Below are positions 28,103-37,344 of a DNA stretch of 64,000 nucleotides, piece after piece. The first letter of the stretch is position 1; the number at the start of each line of letters is the position of its first letter. Both the position numbers and the translations under genes were made by a program. Below the pieces are notes generated by a model that ran no database searches, was not told the DNA's origin, and worked only from the letters and a program-made list of their open reading frames with translations. This DNA is from Coriobacteriales bacterium (lineage in GTDB: Bacteria > Actinomycetota > Coriobacteriia > Coriobacteriales > UBA8131), in contig JAISLY010000060.1 of the NCBI GenBank assembly GCA_031277035.1, forward strand, positions 1-64,000, in the 5' to 3' direction.

Positions 28103-30393
28103 GTGATGTTTGCCGCCGCATAGAACGCTTCGCGTACGGCCTTGGTGACCGTGCCCGCTCTTGCGTTGCAATCGCCCACATGAAAGGTCTGTGCGACCAG
28201 ATTGTCAAAGCGCGCGGCCTGCCGCTCCCTCGGCCGCACCCCGACAGAAAGCAGCACGGTGTCGCAGTCAAGCTTGCGGCGCTCTCCTGAGACATCGGCG
28301 AGCAGTACGCCGGCCTCAAGCACTTCCTCAAGCCGCATCTTCTCAAGCGTCTGCACTCCGGCATCGAGAGCCATCTGTCGCAAAGTCGCGCTGATGAGCA
28401 GGGAGGTCTGCGGATTTGCGTCAATCTCTGCGATGGTTCGCAGATCCACCAGCGTGACCTCATGCCCCTTTTGAGCAAGAGAGACGGCGGTCTCGGTCCC
28501 GGTCAGGCCCGCACCGATGATGACGACCCTGCCACCCGGCTGTACCAGGCCTGCATCCGCGTCCACCGCCAGTGCCACGTTTGCGCGATTTATGCCGGGG
28601 ATGCGGGGAATAATCTGCTCGGCACCGATTGCCACAATCAGCGCGCAGGGCTGCTCAGCAACAAGCGCCTCGGGCGTACCCGGCGTCTCCAGGCGGACGT
28701 CGATTGCCACGGCTCTCAGGGTCTCGGCCACCGACCAGTCAAGATAGCGTCGCAAATCTCCCTTGATTGGATTGGCCGAGGCCAGGCGCAGGGTGCCACC
28801 CAGATGGCCGGTGGCCTCGAGGAGGATGACGCGATAGCCGCGCTGAGCAGCCCTGCGCGCTGCCTCCATGCCCGCACAGCCACCGCCGATGACAAGAACC
28901 TTCTGAGTAGACACGGCTCGAATTGCGGGTGGGGCGAAGGCGAGAGGTGGGGCCTGCTCAACAGGTGGGGCGAGGGTGGGGGCGGATGCGAGAGGTGGGG
29001 CCTGCTCAACAGGTGGGGCGAGGGTGGGGGCGGAGGCGAGAGGCGGGGCCTGCTCAACAGCTGCGACCTGCTCAACAGCTGCAACCTGCTCAATGGACGC
29101 GAGGGGGCTCCTCTCAAAGGCATCGAACTCAAGATTGCGACCGCTTATCGGATTGACCGAACAGCGCAGGGGCTTTGGACAACCATGCGGGTCGTCCCCG
29201 GTGCAGATGCAGCAGCGGATACACGGTCGGATTCGCTCACCTTCGCCACGCCGCGCCTTGTTTACCTGCTCGGGGTCGGCGATAAAGGCCCGTATCATGG
29301 CGACCGCATCCGCCTTGCCCTCGGCCAGGGCCCGCTCGGCGAGCTCCATCGTAAAGGAGCCGACCGTGACCACGGGGATGTCCAGCACCTGCTTAAAGCG
29401 TGCGGCGTACGCCACATTGGTCGCAAGCGGCAGATAGGTAGGCTGGATGACCCGGCTGATTGTCTCCGGCGCCGTCATGTCGCCCACCGAGACGTGGATG
29501 AGGTCTATCTTATTTTGGATAATCTTGGCAAACGCCAGGGATTCGTCTACCCCGACGCCATCGGGCGTCAACTCGTCGGCGCTGATGCGCCACTCGATGG
29601 CCATCTGTGCGCCGATGCGCTCGCGCACCGCGTCGAGCAGCTCGTTTGCAAAGCGGCAGCGGTTTTCCATCGTGTCGGCCCCGTACTCGTCGTCGCGCTG
29701 GTTACGGGTGCGTGAGTAGAATGTGGAGAGCACATGGCCGTGCCCGCCATGAAGCATAATCAGGTCAAAGCCGCCCTTGTAGCAACGCTCTGCGCTCCGG
29801 GCAAAATCCGCGATGATTCCCCTGATCTGCTCGCGGCTCAGTTCGTGCGGCAGGCGTTCGTCGCGCAGGTTGAGTTCGATGGAAGCCAGGGCGCCATAGC
29901 GGTGGATGGCGTCGGTCACGCGCACGAGCCCATGCACGATAAAGGGATCCGACAGGTTGATGACGTAGTGATTGGCCTCGGCGTAGGCCTGATTGATGGG
30001 GCTGTCCCCAACGGTCACGATGCCGGCGCCGCCACGCGCCATCGCCGCGGTGAAGCGGATGAACTCCTCGGTCACCTGGCCGTCTTTGGTGGCGAGAAAG
30101 GGCTCCGCCGGTGAAACCTCGATACGGTTTCGGGCGGTGAGTCGGCCAAAGTGCAGCGGCCTGAAGACGTGTGGATAGTGCTGAGGGCTTGCGCTGTCGA
30201 GCGGATGGTGCTGAGGGCTTGTGTCAGGCCGCACATCGCCGCCATCACCGGGCCGCGCATCGCCGCCATCGCCGGGCCGCGCGTCGCCGCCATCACCGGG
30301 CCGCACATCGCCGCCATCGCCGGGCCGCGCCTTCTCTCCGTCAATCTGAACGCTTCCCCCGTCGCTTACGCGGCCTCTGTCGCTTTGCGTCAT
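28099..30393 (-). CDS. NADH:flavin oxidoreductase / 2,4-dienoyl-CoA reductase-like (OYE-type FMN + FAD domains)
   Basis: OYE barrel motifs (GGHGHVLSTFYSRTRNQRDDEYG), 4Fe-4S site CIRCCICTGDDPHGC, FAD VLVIGGGCAGMEAARRAA; N-terminal and linker minisatellites. Confidence 0.85.
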   Translation of the reverse strand: MTQSDRGRVSDGGSVQIDGEKARPGDGGDVRPGDGGDARPGDGGDARPGDGGDVRPDTSPQHHPLDSASPQHYPHVFRPLHFGRLTARNRIEVSPAEPFLATKDGQVTEEFIRFTAAMARGGAGIVTVGDSPINQAYAEANHYVINLSDPFIVHGLVRVTDAIHRYGALASIELNLRDERLPHELSREQIRGIIADFARSAERCYKGGFDLIMLHGGHGHVLSTFYSRTRNQRDDEYGADTMENRCRFANELLDAVRERIGAQMAIEWRISADELTPDGVGVDESLAFAKIIQNKIDLIHVSVGDMTAPETISRVIQPTYLPLATNVAYAARFKQVLDIPVVTVGSFTMELAERALAEGKADAVAMIRAFIADPEQVNKARRGEGERIRPCIRCCICTGDDPHGCPKPLRCSVNPISGRNLEFDAFERSPLASIEQVAAVEQVAAVEQAPPLASAPTLAPPVEQAPPLASAPTLAPPVEQAPPLAFAPPAIRAVSTQKVLVIGGGCAGMEAARRAAQRGYRVILLEATGHLGGTLRLASANPIKGDLRRYLDWSVAETLRAVAIDVRLETPGTPEALVAEQPCALIVAIGAEQIIPRIPGINRANVALAVDADAGLVQPGGRVVIIGAGLTGTETAVSLAQKGHEVTLVDLRTIAEIDANPQTSLLISATLRQMALDAGVQTLEKMRLEEVLEAGVLLADVSGERRKLDCDTVLLSVGVRPRERQAARFDNLVAQTFHVGDCNARAGTVTKAVREAFYAAANIT

Positions 30394-30507
30394 CGCGTAT
30401 CGCTCCCCTTCCCGTATCGCTCCCATTCGTCTCCCGCGGCTCTCTCTACTATAGTACTATGGAACCGAGCGTTGCCCCCTTGTCATTGCGTCACTGTTTG
30501 GGAATGT

Positions 30508-31164
30508 ATGCCCCGAGAGTCCAAAACAAACAGGCAGATTCGCGCCCTTGAGGTTGCCCGCCGCATGGATGCGCGCTACCCCCAGGCCGAGTGCGCCCTG
30601 CATTTCTCCGACCCCTTTACGCTGGTCATCGCGGTGCTCCTCTCCGCCCAGACAACCGACGTCGCCGTAAACAGGGTGACGCCTGAGCTTTTTGCCCGCT
30701 GGCCCGATGCGCCCGCGATGGCCGCCGCCGCCGCCGCAGACATCGCCGAGGTCATCCGCAGCATCGGCTTTTATCGCGTCAAGGCCGCCCATTGTGTGCA
30801 GCTTGCCCAGATGCTGCTCACCGACTACGACGGGCAGGTTCCCGCCACGATGGAGGAGCTCATACGCCTGCCCGGCGTTGGCCGCAAGACGGCAAACATC
30901 GTCCTCAACAACGCCTTTGGCATCGTTGAGGGCATCGCGGTGGACACGCACGTCTTTCGCATCGCCCATCTGTTGGGCTTCTCACCAAAGAGCTCAAACA
31001 CGCCGGAGAAGGTCGAGCGCGACCTGCTCAAACTGTACCCTCGCGAACTCTGGGGCCCCGTAAACCATCAGTGGGTGCTCTTCGGGCGTGAGGTCTGCAT
31101 TGCCCGCAGGCCACGCTGCTCTGAGTGCCCGCTGCGCGACCTGTGTCCCAGCGCCACCGGCTGA
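30508..31164 (+). CDS. nth: Endonuclease III
   Basis: LLSAQTTDVAVN, LPGVGRKTANIVLNNAFG, VDTHVFRIAHLLG, FeS C-x6-C-x2-C-x5-C end; ATG 30508. Confidence 0.93.
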   Translation: MPRESKTNRQIRALEVARRMDARYPQAECALHFSDPFTLVIAVLLSAQTTDVAVNRVTPELFARWPDAPAMAAAAAADIAEVIRSIGFYRVKAAHCVQLAQMLLTDYDGQVPATMEELIRLPGVGRKTANIVLNNAFGIVEGIAVDTHVFRIAHLLGFSPKSSNTPEKVERDLLKLYPRELWGPVNHQWVLFGREVCIARRPRCSECPLRDLCPSATG

Positions 31165-31189
31165 CGAAGCCGCGATGGGAAACGATGGG

Positions 31190-31375
31190 AAAGGGTGGCC
31201 TTCAGCTTCTGGATGCCCCTTGATGCCGCCGGGCGCCCCTGAATGCTGCGTCGGGCGCCCCTGAATGCTGCGCCGGGCGCCCCGAATGCCCCCAAATGCC
31301 CCTTGATGCCCCGCCAGGTACCCCGCCGGGCGCCCCTGAATGCTTCGCTGGATGCCCCCGAATGCTCCGCTGAGA
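31190..31375. repeat. Mosaic of short repeats (gggcgcccctgaatgc-type)
   Basis: Multiple variants of GGCGCCCCTGAATGCT/ATGCCCC, non-coding. Confidence 0.7.
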
Positions 31376-31402
31376 GAATTTCGCACCCGCGCTCCCTCAA
31401 TT

Positions 31403-31454
31403 AGTGTTACGATTATAAAAGTCGTAACACTCGCAGACACAGAAAACGTGTCTG
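31403..31454. promoter_or_regulatory. Two inverted repeats upstream of the solute-binding protein gene
   Basis: AGTGTTACGA-ttataaaag-TCGTAACACT (perfect 10-bp arms) and CAGACAC-agaaaac-GTGTCTG (perfect 7-bp arms). Confidence 0.65.
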
Positions 31455-31487
31455 TGGCATCAGGAAAGCATTCAGGAGGTACGCAGA

Positions 31488-33167
31488 ATGAAAGCATTTT
31501 CGCGCCGTCGCTTTATGGAATTTGCCAGCGTGGGTGCCCTGGGAGCAGCCCTGGCCCCGCTCCTCTCCGCCTGCCAGTCATCTACATCGGCAGACGGCAC
31601 GGGCGGCACGGGCAGCACGGGCACGGACGACGCTGCGGGTGGCACCGGCGGTGGCGCCGGTGACAAAGGCCAGGTCATCATCGCAATGGGGACGGGCAAT
31701 GAGCCGGCGGCCGGCTTTGACCCCTTCTTCGGTTGGGGGGCAAGCGAGCACAGCCACGAGCCCCTGATTCAGAGCACGCTCATCGCGACCACGGTCGACA
31801 TGGGTTTTGTCAATGACCTTGCGACCGACTACACCGTAAGCGATGACGGACTGCTTGCAAGCTTTACCATTCGCGACGACGTGAAATTCACCGACGGCGA
31901 GCCCCTGACCGCACGCGACGTGGCCTACACGCTTAACGGCATCAGGGCATCGGAGGGCTCTGAGATTGACCTGAGCATGATTCGTGAGGTGAGCGCCCCC
32001 AGCGCAACCACCGTCGAGATACACCTGGAGCGCCCCTACAACGCGCTGCTCTACACCCTGGCGGTCATCGGCATCGTGCCTGAGCACGCGCACGGCGCAG
32101 ACTACGGCTCCAGTCCCATCGGCAGTGGGCGCTATGTGCTTGAGCAGTGGGACAGGGGGCAGCAGGTCATCTTTGCCGCCAATCCCGACTATTATGGTAC
32201 GCCACCCAGGATGCAGCGCGTCATCATCGTGTTTATGGAGGAAGACGCCGCACTGGCAGCCGCGCGTGCCGGGCAGGTGGACGTGGCGGCAACCTCAGCG
32301 GTCTACAGCAGCCAGGCGATTGAGGGCTATGAGATACTGGCCTGCAAGTCGGTGGACAGCCGCGGCATCTCACTGCCGACCCCGCCTCCCGGCAACACCA
32401 CGGGCGAGGGAGCCGAACAAGTGCCGGCCGGCAACGCCGTGACCAGCGACATCGCTATCCGCCGCGCGCTTAATTACGCCGTCGACCGCGACCTTCTCGT
32501 ACAGAATGTGCTCAATGGCTATGGCACCGTCGCCTTTGGCGTCTCGGACGGGATGCCCTGGTCTTCGCCGGATATGCAGGTGGCAGGCAGCATCAACGAG
32601 GCGCAGCGCATCCTTGAGGAGGGCGGCTGGATTGCAGGAGCAGACGGAATTGTGGAGAAGACTGGCACTAAAGCGAGCTTTGAACTGTGCTATCCTTCAA
32701 ACGACAGCGTGCGCCAGTCGCTCGCCAACGAGTTTGCCAACCAGGTGCGCGCGGCAGGAATCGAGGTCATTCCCGTGGGTCTTGGCTGGGACGACCTCTA
32801 TCCGCGAGCCTATACCGACCCCATCCTGTGGGGCTGGGGCTCCAACTCCCCCGCCGAGCTGTATAGCCTCTACCACTCGCAGGGCAGTGGCAACTTTCCG
32901 CTCTACAAAAACGCGACCATAGATGCCTACCTTGAGGAAGCCCTCACAACGACGCCCATCGAGGAGAGTTTTTCCCTGTGGCAGAAGGCCCAGTGGGACG
33001 GCGCCGAAGGTGTTGCCCCGCAGGGCGCGGCGACCTGGGTGTGGTTTGCCAACATCGACCACCTGTACTTCAAACGCACAGGTCTTGTTGTGGCGGCGCA
33101 GAAGCTTCATCCCCACGGGCATGGCTGGGCGGTTGCCAACAACGTTGACCAGTGGAGCTGGCAGTAA
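31488..33167 (+). CDS. Peptide/nickel ABC transporter substrate-binding lipoprotein (family 5)
   Basis: Lipobox LLSAC; family-5 motifs 'TFTIRDDVKFTDGEPLTARDVAYTLNGI', 'PIGSGRYVLEQWDRGQQVIFAANPDYYG', 'ALNYAVDRD'. Confidence 0.9.
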   Translation: MKAFSRRRFMEFASVGALGAALAPLLSACQSSTSADGTGGTGSTGTDDAAGGTGGGAGDKGQVIIAMGTGNEPAAGFDPFFGWGASEHSHEPLIQSTLIATTVDMGFVNDLATDYTVSDDGLLASFTIRDDVKFTDGEPLTARDVAYTLNGIRASEGSEIDLSMIREVSAPSATTVEIHLERPYNALLYTLAVIGIVPEHAHGADYGSSPIGSGRYVLEQWDRGQQVIFAANPDYYGTPPRMQRVIIVFMEEDAALAAARAGQVDVAATSAVYSSQAIEGYEILACKSVDSRGISLPTPPPGNTTGEGAEQVPAGNAVTSDIAIRRALNYAVDRDLLVQNVLNGYGTVAFGVSDGMPWSSPDMQVAGSINEAQRILEEGGWIAGADGIVEKTGTKASFELCYPSNDSVRQSLANEFANQVRAAGIEVIPVGLGWDDLYPRAYTDPILWGWGSNSPAELYSLYHSQGSGNFPLYKNATIDAYLEEALTTTPIEESFSLWQKAQWDGAEGVAPQGAATWVWFANIDHLYFKRTGLVVAAQKLHPHGHGWAVANNVDQWSWQ

Positions 33168-33169
33168 GA

Positions 33170-33248
33170 GGGAAGCCGGGGTAAGCGGGAAGCCGGGGTA
33201 AGCGTGAACGCAGGGGTGAGCGGGAAGCCGGGGTAAGCGTGAACGCAC
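33170..33248. repeat. Tandem gggaagccggggtaagc / gtgaacgca repeats
   Basis: Direct reading between SBP and permease genes. Confidence 0.8.
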
Positions 33249-33268
33249 GGCGAGGCGCAAGGAGATAG

Positions 33269-34291
33269 ATGCGGTTTTTCGCAGGTCAACTGTTCAAGTT
33301 CATCATGCTCATGGTCGCCGTGAGCATGGTGTCTTTTGCCCTCGTAAGCCTCTCGCCCACAGACCCGGTGCAGATGAACGTCGGGCAGGTCGCCTATCTC
33401 AACATGAGCGAGGCAAAGCGTGCTCAGCTGGCGGAGTACTGGGGCGTGAACACGCCGCTTTGGGAGCGGTACGCCCACTGGGCGAGCGCGGCCCTGCACG
33501 GGGATTTGGGAACATCGCTGCGCTATAACGCGCCGGTTGTGCAGGTCATCGCTACACGCTTTGTCAACTCGGCCGCGTTGATGAGCGTCGCCTGGCTGAC
33601 GAGCGGCATCTTTGGCCTGCTTCTCGGCATCCTTGCCGCCGTGCGCCGTGGCGGCTGGCTCGATCGTGCCGTCAAAGCCTACTGTTTCCTGCTTGCCTCG
33701 GTGCCCACCTTCTGGCTTGCGCTGCTCGTTCTCATCGTCTTCTCCGTCTGGCTTGGCATCTTTCCCCTGGGCTTCAGCGTCCCCATCGGCGTAGCCCCCG
33801 CCGACGTGACCCTCGCAGACACGCTTCACCACCTCATGCTCCCCGCGCTCACCCTGAGTGTTGTGGGCGTCGCCAACATCGCGCTGCACACACGCGAGAA
33901 GACCATCGACGTCCTTGAGAGCGACTACGTGCGCTTTGCCCGCACGCGCGGCGAGTCCACCGCCACCATCATCTGGCGCCACGGCCTGCGCAACCTCGCG
34001 CTGCCGGCGCTCACACTGCAATTCGCATCCATCAGCGAGATTTTCGGCGGCTCGGTCCTTGTCGAGCAGGTCTTCTCCTATCCGGGCCTCGGCCAGGCGG
34101 CGGTCACGGCCGGCCTTGGTGGCGACGCCGCGCTGCTCGTCGGCATCGCGCTTATCAGCGCCGCGACGGTCTTTGGCGGCAACCTGATTGCAAACCTGCT
34201 CTATCGTCTCATCGACCCCCGTATGCGCCCCGCCTCCCGCCGCCCCGCCCTCAATCTGATGCGGAGAAAGACGGGTGCCTCCCATGAGTAG
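33269..34291 (+). CDS. ABC transporter permease, DppB/NikB type
   Basis: Family motifs 'LSPTDPV', 'FPLGFSVP', C-terminal 'VEQVFSYPGLGQ'. Confidence 0.9.
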   Translation: MRFFAGQLFKFIMLMVAVSMVSFALVSLSPTDPVQMNVGQVAYLNMSEAKRAQLAEYWGVNTPLWERYAHWASAALHGDLGTSLRYNAPVVQVIATRFVNSAALMSVAWLTSGIFGLLLGILAAVRRGGWLDRAVKAYCFLLASVPTFWLALLVLIVFSVWLGIFPLGFSVPIGVAPADVTLADTLHHLMLPALTLSVVGVANIALHTREKTIDVLESDYVRFARTRGESTATIIWRHGLRNLALPALTLQFASISEIFGGSVLVEQVFSYPGLGQAAVTAGLGGDAALLVGIALISAATVFGGNLIANLLYRLIDPRMRPASRRPALNLMRRKTGASHE

Positions 34292-34299
34292 GACACCCA

Positions 34300-34470
34300 G
34301 ACACAAAGGGGACGGTTTCTTTTGTGTTCCCTGAGAGGTGACAAGGCGACACAAAGGGGACGGTCTCTTTTGTGTCGCCCCGAAGCTGGGCAAAAGCAAA
34401 CAACAGAGTGTTCTGGGAACACAAAAGAGACCGTCCCCTTTGTGTCGCCCTTTGTGTCGCCCTTTGTGTC
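34300..34470. repeat. REP cluster (BIME-like) at the permease-permease junction
   Basis: Units 34300-34328, 34348-34376, 34419-34446 (inverted), then two truncated gccctttgtgtc copies; linker AAAGCAAACAACAGAGTGTT. Confidence 0.9.
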
Positions 34471-34549
34471 GCCCCTGTCCCCCTCGCAGCCGCTCCTGCA
34501 CGCTCCTCGCGCGAGTCGTGCCAACGTTGGCAACCGTCGCCGCACGCTT

Positions 34550-35371
34550 ATGACCTTCATCATCGCGGCGCTGCTGCTCGTCGCCATCGTTGTCACCGGC
34601 CGTCTGCTCACCGCACCGAGCTCTTTTGAGGTCGGCGGCCTGCCCATCGCAACCGCAACCGACTTCACGGCAAAAAACCTTGAGCCGGGCCTTTCCCACC
34701 CCTTTGGCACCGACTGGATGGGGCGCGACATGCTCGCCCGCACCCTCGCCGGGCTCTCGACGAGCGTACTCGTCGGCCTGTTTGCAGCCGGAGCCTCGGC
34801 GCTGCTCGCGCTCATTCTCGGCACCGTCGCCGCCCTCGGCGGCCGTCGCGCCGACGCGCTCATCACCTGGCTTATCGACCTCATGCTCGGCATCCCGCAC
34901 ATCGTGCTGCTCATCCTCATCTCCTTTGCCATCGGCAAAGGCTTCTGGGGAGTGGCCATCGGCGTAGCGCTCACGCACTGGCCCAGCCTCACGCGCGTCA
35001 TCCGCGCCGAGATACTTCAGTGCCGCGAGTCGGTCTTTGTCGCCCAGGCGCGCAAGCTCGGTGCCGGACCCTTTACCATCGCCCGCAAACACCTGTTCCC
35101 GCACGTTTTTCCGCAGTTCCTCGTCGGGCTCGTGCTGCTGTTCCCTCACGCCATCCTGCATGAGGCATCCATCACCTTCCTCGGCTTTGGCCTGCCGCCC
35201 GAGCAGCCCGCCATCGGCATCATCCTGAGCGAGTCCATGACCTATCTCAGTGCCGGTTTCTGGTGGCTTGCGCTGTTCCCGGGCATCGCGCTCATCGCCA
35301 CGGTGCTGCTGTTCGACCGCGCCGGCTCCAATCTGCGCCGCCTCATCGACCCCCATCGTTCGCAGGAATAA
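34550..35371 (+). CDS. ABC transporter permease, DppC/NikC type; ORF extends upstream through the REP cluster to 34322
   Basis: 'HPFGTDWMGRDMLARTLAG', 'ASITFLGFGLPPEQPAIGIIL'; original start probably ATG 34284, now followed by a stop within the REP (MSRTPRHKGDGFFCVP*). Confidence 0.8.
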   Translation: MTFIIAALLLVAIVVTGRLLTAPSSFEVGGLPIATATDFTAKNLEPGLSHPFGTDWMGRDMLARTLAGLSTSVLVGLFAAGASALLALILGTVAALGGRRADALITWLIDLMLGIPHIVLLILISFAIGKGFWGVAIGVALTHWPSLTRVIRAEILQCRESVFVAQARKLGAGPFTIARKHLFPHVFPQFLVGLVLLFPHAILHEASITFLGFGLPPEQPAIGIILSESMTYLSAGFWWLALFPGIALIATVLLFDRAGSNLRRLIDPHRSQE

Positions 35372-35385
35372 GGGAGAGGGACGCC

Positions 35386-36516
35386 GTGGTACCGCATGCG
35401 CACGAACACATCGACCACTCCGTTGAGCAGACGCATCACCACCATGCTCACGCGCAGACCTCCCATCACGTCGACGGACATCATCTGCTTCAGGTTGAGG
35501 GATTGAGCATCAGCTTCACGATGTACGAGTCCGCCGAGCCGCGTTTCTTCAGGGCACGGCGTATGCCGGTGGAGGTCATCAGCGACCTGCACATCGGCGT
35601 GCATGCAGGTGAGCTGGTCGCCATCGTTGGCGCGTCCGGCTCAGGCAAAACGCTGCTCGCCGACGCAATCATGGGCATCTTTGAGCCAAATGCCACGGTG
35701 CGCGGACGCATCTGGTTCAATGGTGTGGAGCAAAACGCCGCCTCCCTCGCAGCGCTTGCCGGCAACGGCATCTCGCTCGTGCCTCAAAGCGTGAACCACC
35801 TCGACCCGCTCATGAAGGTCGGGCGTCAGATACTGGGGCATGCGACACAAGGTGCGACACAAGGGGGACGGTCTCTTTTGTGTTCCCCCAAAACCGGGCG
35901 AAAGCAAACAACAGAGTGTTTTGGGAACACAAAAGAGACCGTCCCCCTTGTGTCTGGGAACACAAAAGAGACCGTCCCCCTTGTGTCGCACCCGCAGCCG
36001 TCCCGCGCCGAGCGTCTCGCTGAGCTGTTCAAGCACTACGATCTGCCGCCAGAAGTTGCGGACAAATACCCCCATGAGCTCTCCGGCGGTATGGCGCGCC
36101 GCGTCCTGCTCTGCTGCGCACTGATGGACGACCCCCAGGTCATCATAGCCGATGAGCCAACCCCGGGGCTCGACCTTGAGCTTGCCAGGCGCGCCCTTGA
36201 CGACTTTCGCGAGTTTGCCGACAGCGGCAGAGGCGTGCTACTCATCACCCATGACATCGAACTCGCCCTTCGCGTTGCCGATCGCGTGGCGGTGTTTGCC
36301 GAGGGCACCGTCATCGAAGAGACGGCCGTTGCAAACTTCGCCTCCCCCGACACTCTGGAGCATCCCTTCACGCGTGCCCTCTGGCATGCCCTTCCCGAAC
36401 ATGACTTTCAGGTTCCCGATGACGCCACAGATGCCGCGACGGCGACGGCTGCCGACACCACCTCCACCCCCATTGCCAGCGACACACAATCTGAGAAGAA
36501 CGGCGAGCCATGTTAG
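35386..36516 (+). CDS. ABC transporter ATP-binding protein (DppD/NikD type) with His-rich N-terminus and REP-derived internal insertion
   Basis: GTG start after [38 protein letters not shown]; Walker A GASGSGKT, signature LSGGMARR, Walker B VIIADEPTPGLD; insertion ATQGATQGGRSLLCSPKTGRKQTTECFGNTKETVPLVSGNTKETVPLVS. Confidence 0.85.
   Translation: MVPHAHEHIDHSVEQTHHHHAHAQTSHHVDGHHLLQVEGLSISFTMYESAEPRFFRARRMPVEVISDLHIGVHAGELVAIVGASGSGKTLLADAIMGIFEPNATVRGRIWFNGVEQNAASLAALAGNGISLVPQSVNHLDPLMKVGRQILGHATQGATQGGRSLLCSPKTGRKQTTECFGNTKETVPLVSGNTKETVPLVSHPQPSRAERLAELFKHYDLPPEVADKYPHELSGGMARRVLLCCALMDDPQVIIADEPTPGLDLELARRALDDFREFADSGRGVLLITHDIELALRVADRVAVFAEGTVIEETAVANFASPDTLEHPFTRALWHALPEHDFQVPDDATDAATATAADTTSTPIASDTQSEKNGEPC
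35842..35989. repeat. REP cluster (BIME-like) inserted within the ATPase ORF
   Basis: Units 35856-35884, 35927-35954, 35960-35987; same linker AAAGCAAACAACAGAGTGTT as the 34.4-kb cluster. Confidence 0.92.
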
Positions 36517-37100
36517 AGGCCCGCGACCTTCACTTTGCCTACCCGGGTCAGGCCGAGCTGTTCGGCGGACTTACGTTTTCTGCAAAGCCGCAGGAGCGTG
36601 TGGCGCTCGCCGCCCCTTCGGGCGCGGGCAAGTCCACCCTCTGCAAACTGCTTGCCGGCTACCTCACCCCGCAAAGCGGCGCCATACTCATTGACGGCAA
36701 GCCGCTGCCAAACAGAGGCGTCTGCCCTGTACAACTCGTCTGGCAGCACCCCGAACAGGCCGTCGATTCTCATATGCGTATGCAGGCCATACTGGACGAA
36801 GGCGGTACCGTCACGCCACAACTGCGCGAAGAGTTGGGGATACGCGACGAGTGGCTTGTGCGCCACCCCCACGAACTGAGCGGTGGTGAGCTGCAACGCT
36901 TCTGCATCGCCCGCGCACTGGCCGCCAATCCGCGCTATCTCATAGCCGATGAGATCAGCACCATGCTCGACGCGGTGACCCAGGCTCACGTCTGGCAGAT
37001 GCTGCTTCGCGCCTGCGACGCGCGCGGCATCGGCCTCATATTCGTCTCGCACTCCCCCGCCCTCACCCGCCGCCTCGCCACCCGGGTCATTGAGCTGTAA
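36510..37100 (+). CDS. ABC transporter ATP-binding protein (DppF/NikE type)
   Basis: APSGAGKST, LSGGELQRFCIARALA, YLIADEISTMLD; start overlaps the upstream stop (ATGTTAG). Confidence 0.9.
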   Translation: MLEARDLHFAYPGQAELFGGLTFSAKPQERVALAAPSGAGKSTLCKLLAGYLTPQSGAILIDGKPLPNRGVCPVQLVWQHPEQAVDSHMRMQAILDEGGTVTPQLREELGIRDEWLVRHPHELSGGELQRFCIARALAANPRYLIADEISTMLDAVTQAHVWQMLLRACDARGIGLIFVSHSPALTRRLATRVIEL

Positions 37101-37344
37101 CGTCCTGGCCTGCTCTGACCGGTTCTACCCGGTTCTGCCCTGCCCGTCCCGTCCTGTCCTGGCCCTGTCCTGACCGGTACCGTCCTGCCCGGTCCGGCCC
37201 TGCCCTGACCGGTTCCCTCCTGCCCGTCCCGTCCTGTCCTCTCTCCCCAAGGGTTTAACGAAGCTGTAATAGGTGGGTAACGAGGGCGTTTTTCTGCGCC
37301 CCTATAGTTGGACTTCCAAGACTCAAGACGGGAAGGGACGGACT

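Noticed and set aside
28462-29715. 417-aa plus-strand ORF antisense to the OYE-type gene
   Set aside because: Antisense shadow of a strongly supported coding frame.
30151-30507. N-terminal extension of the endonuclease III ORF
   Set aside because: Consists of antisense of the OYE N-terminal minisatellite; conserved Nth start is at 30508.
33107-35356. 749-aa minus-strand ORF opposite the ABC permease genes
   Set aside because: Highly charged, low-complexity translation with no recognisable domain; it is the antisense of well-supported ABC genes, typical of high-GC shadow ORFs.
34300-35989. REP clusters considered as CRISPR or rho-independent terminators
   Set aside because: Units are palindromic, in mixed orientation and within an ORF; spacers are not unique sequences of constant length.
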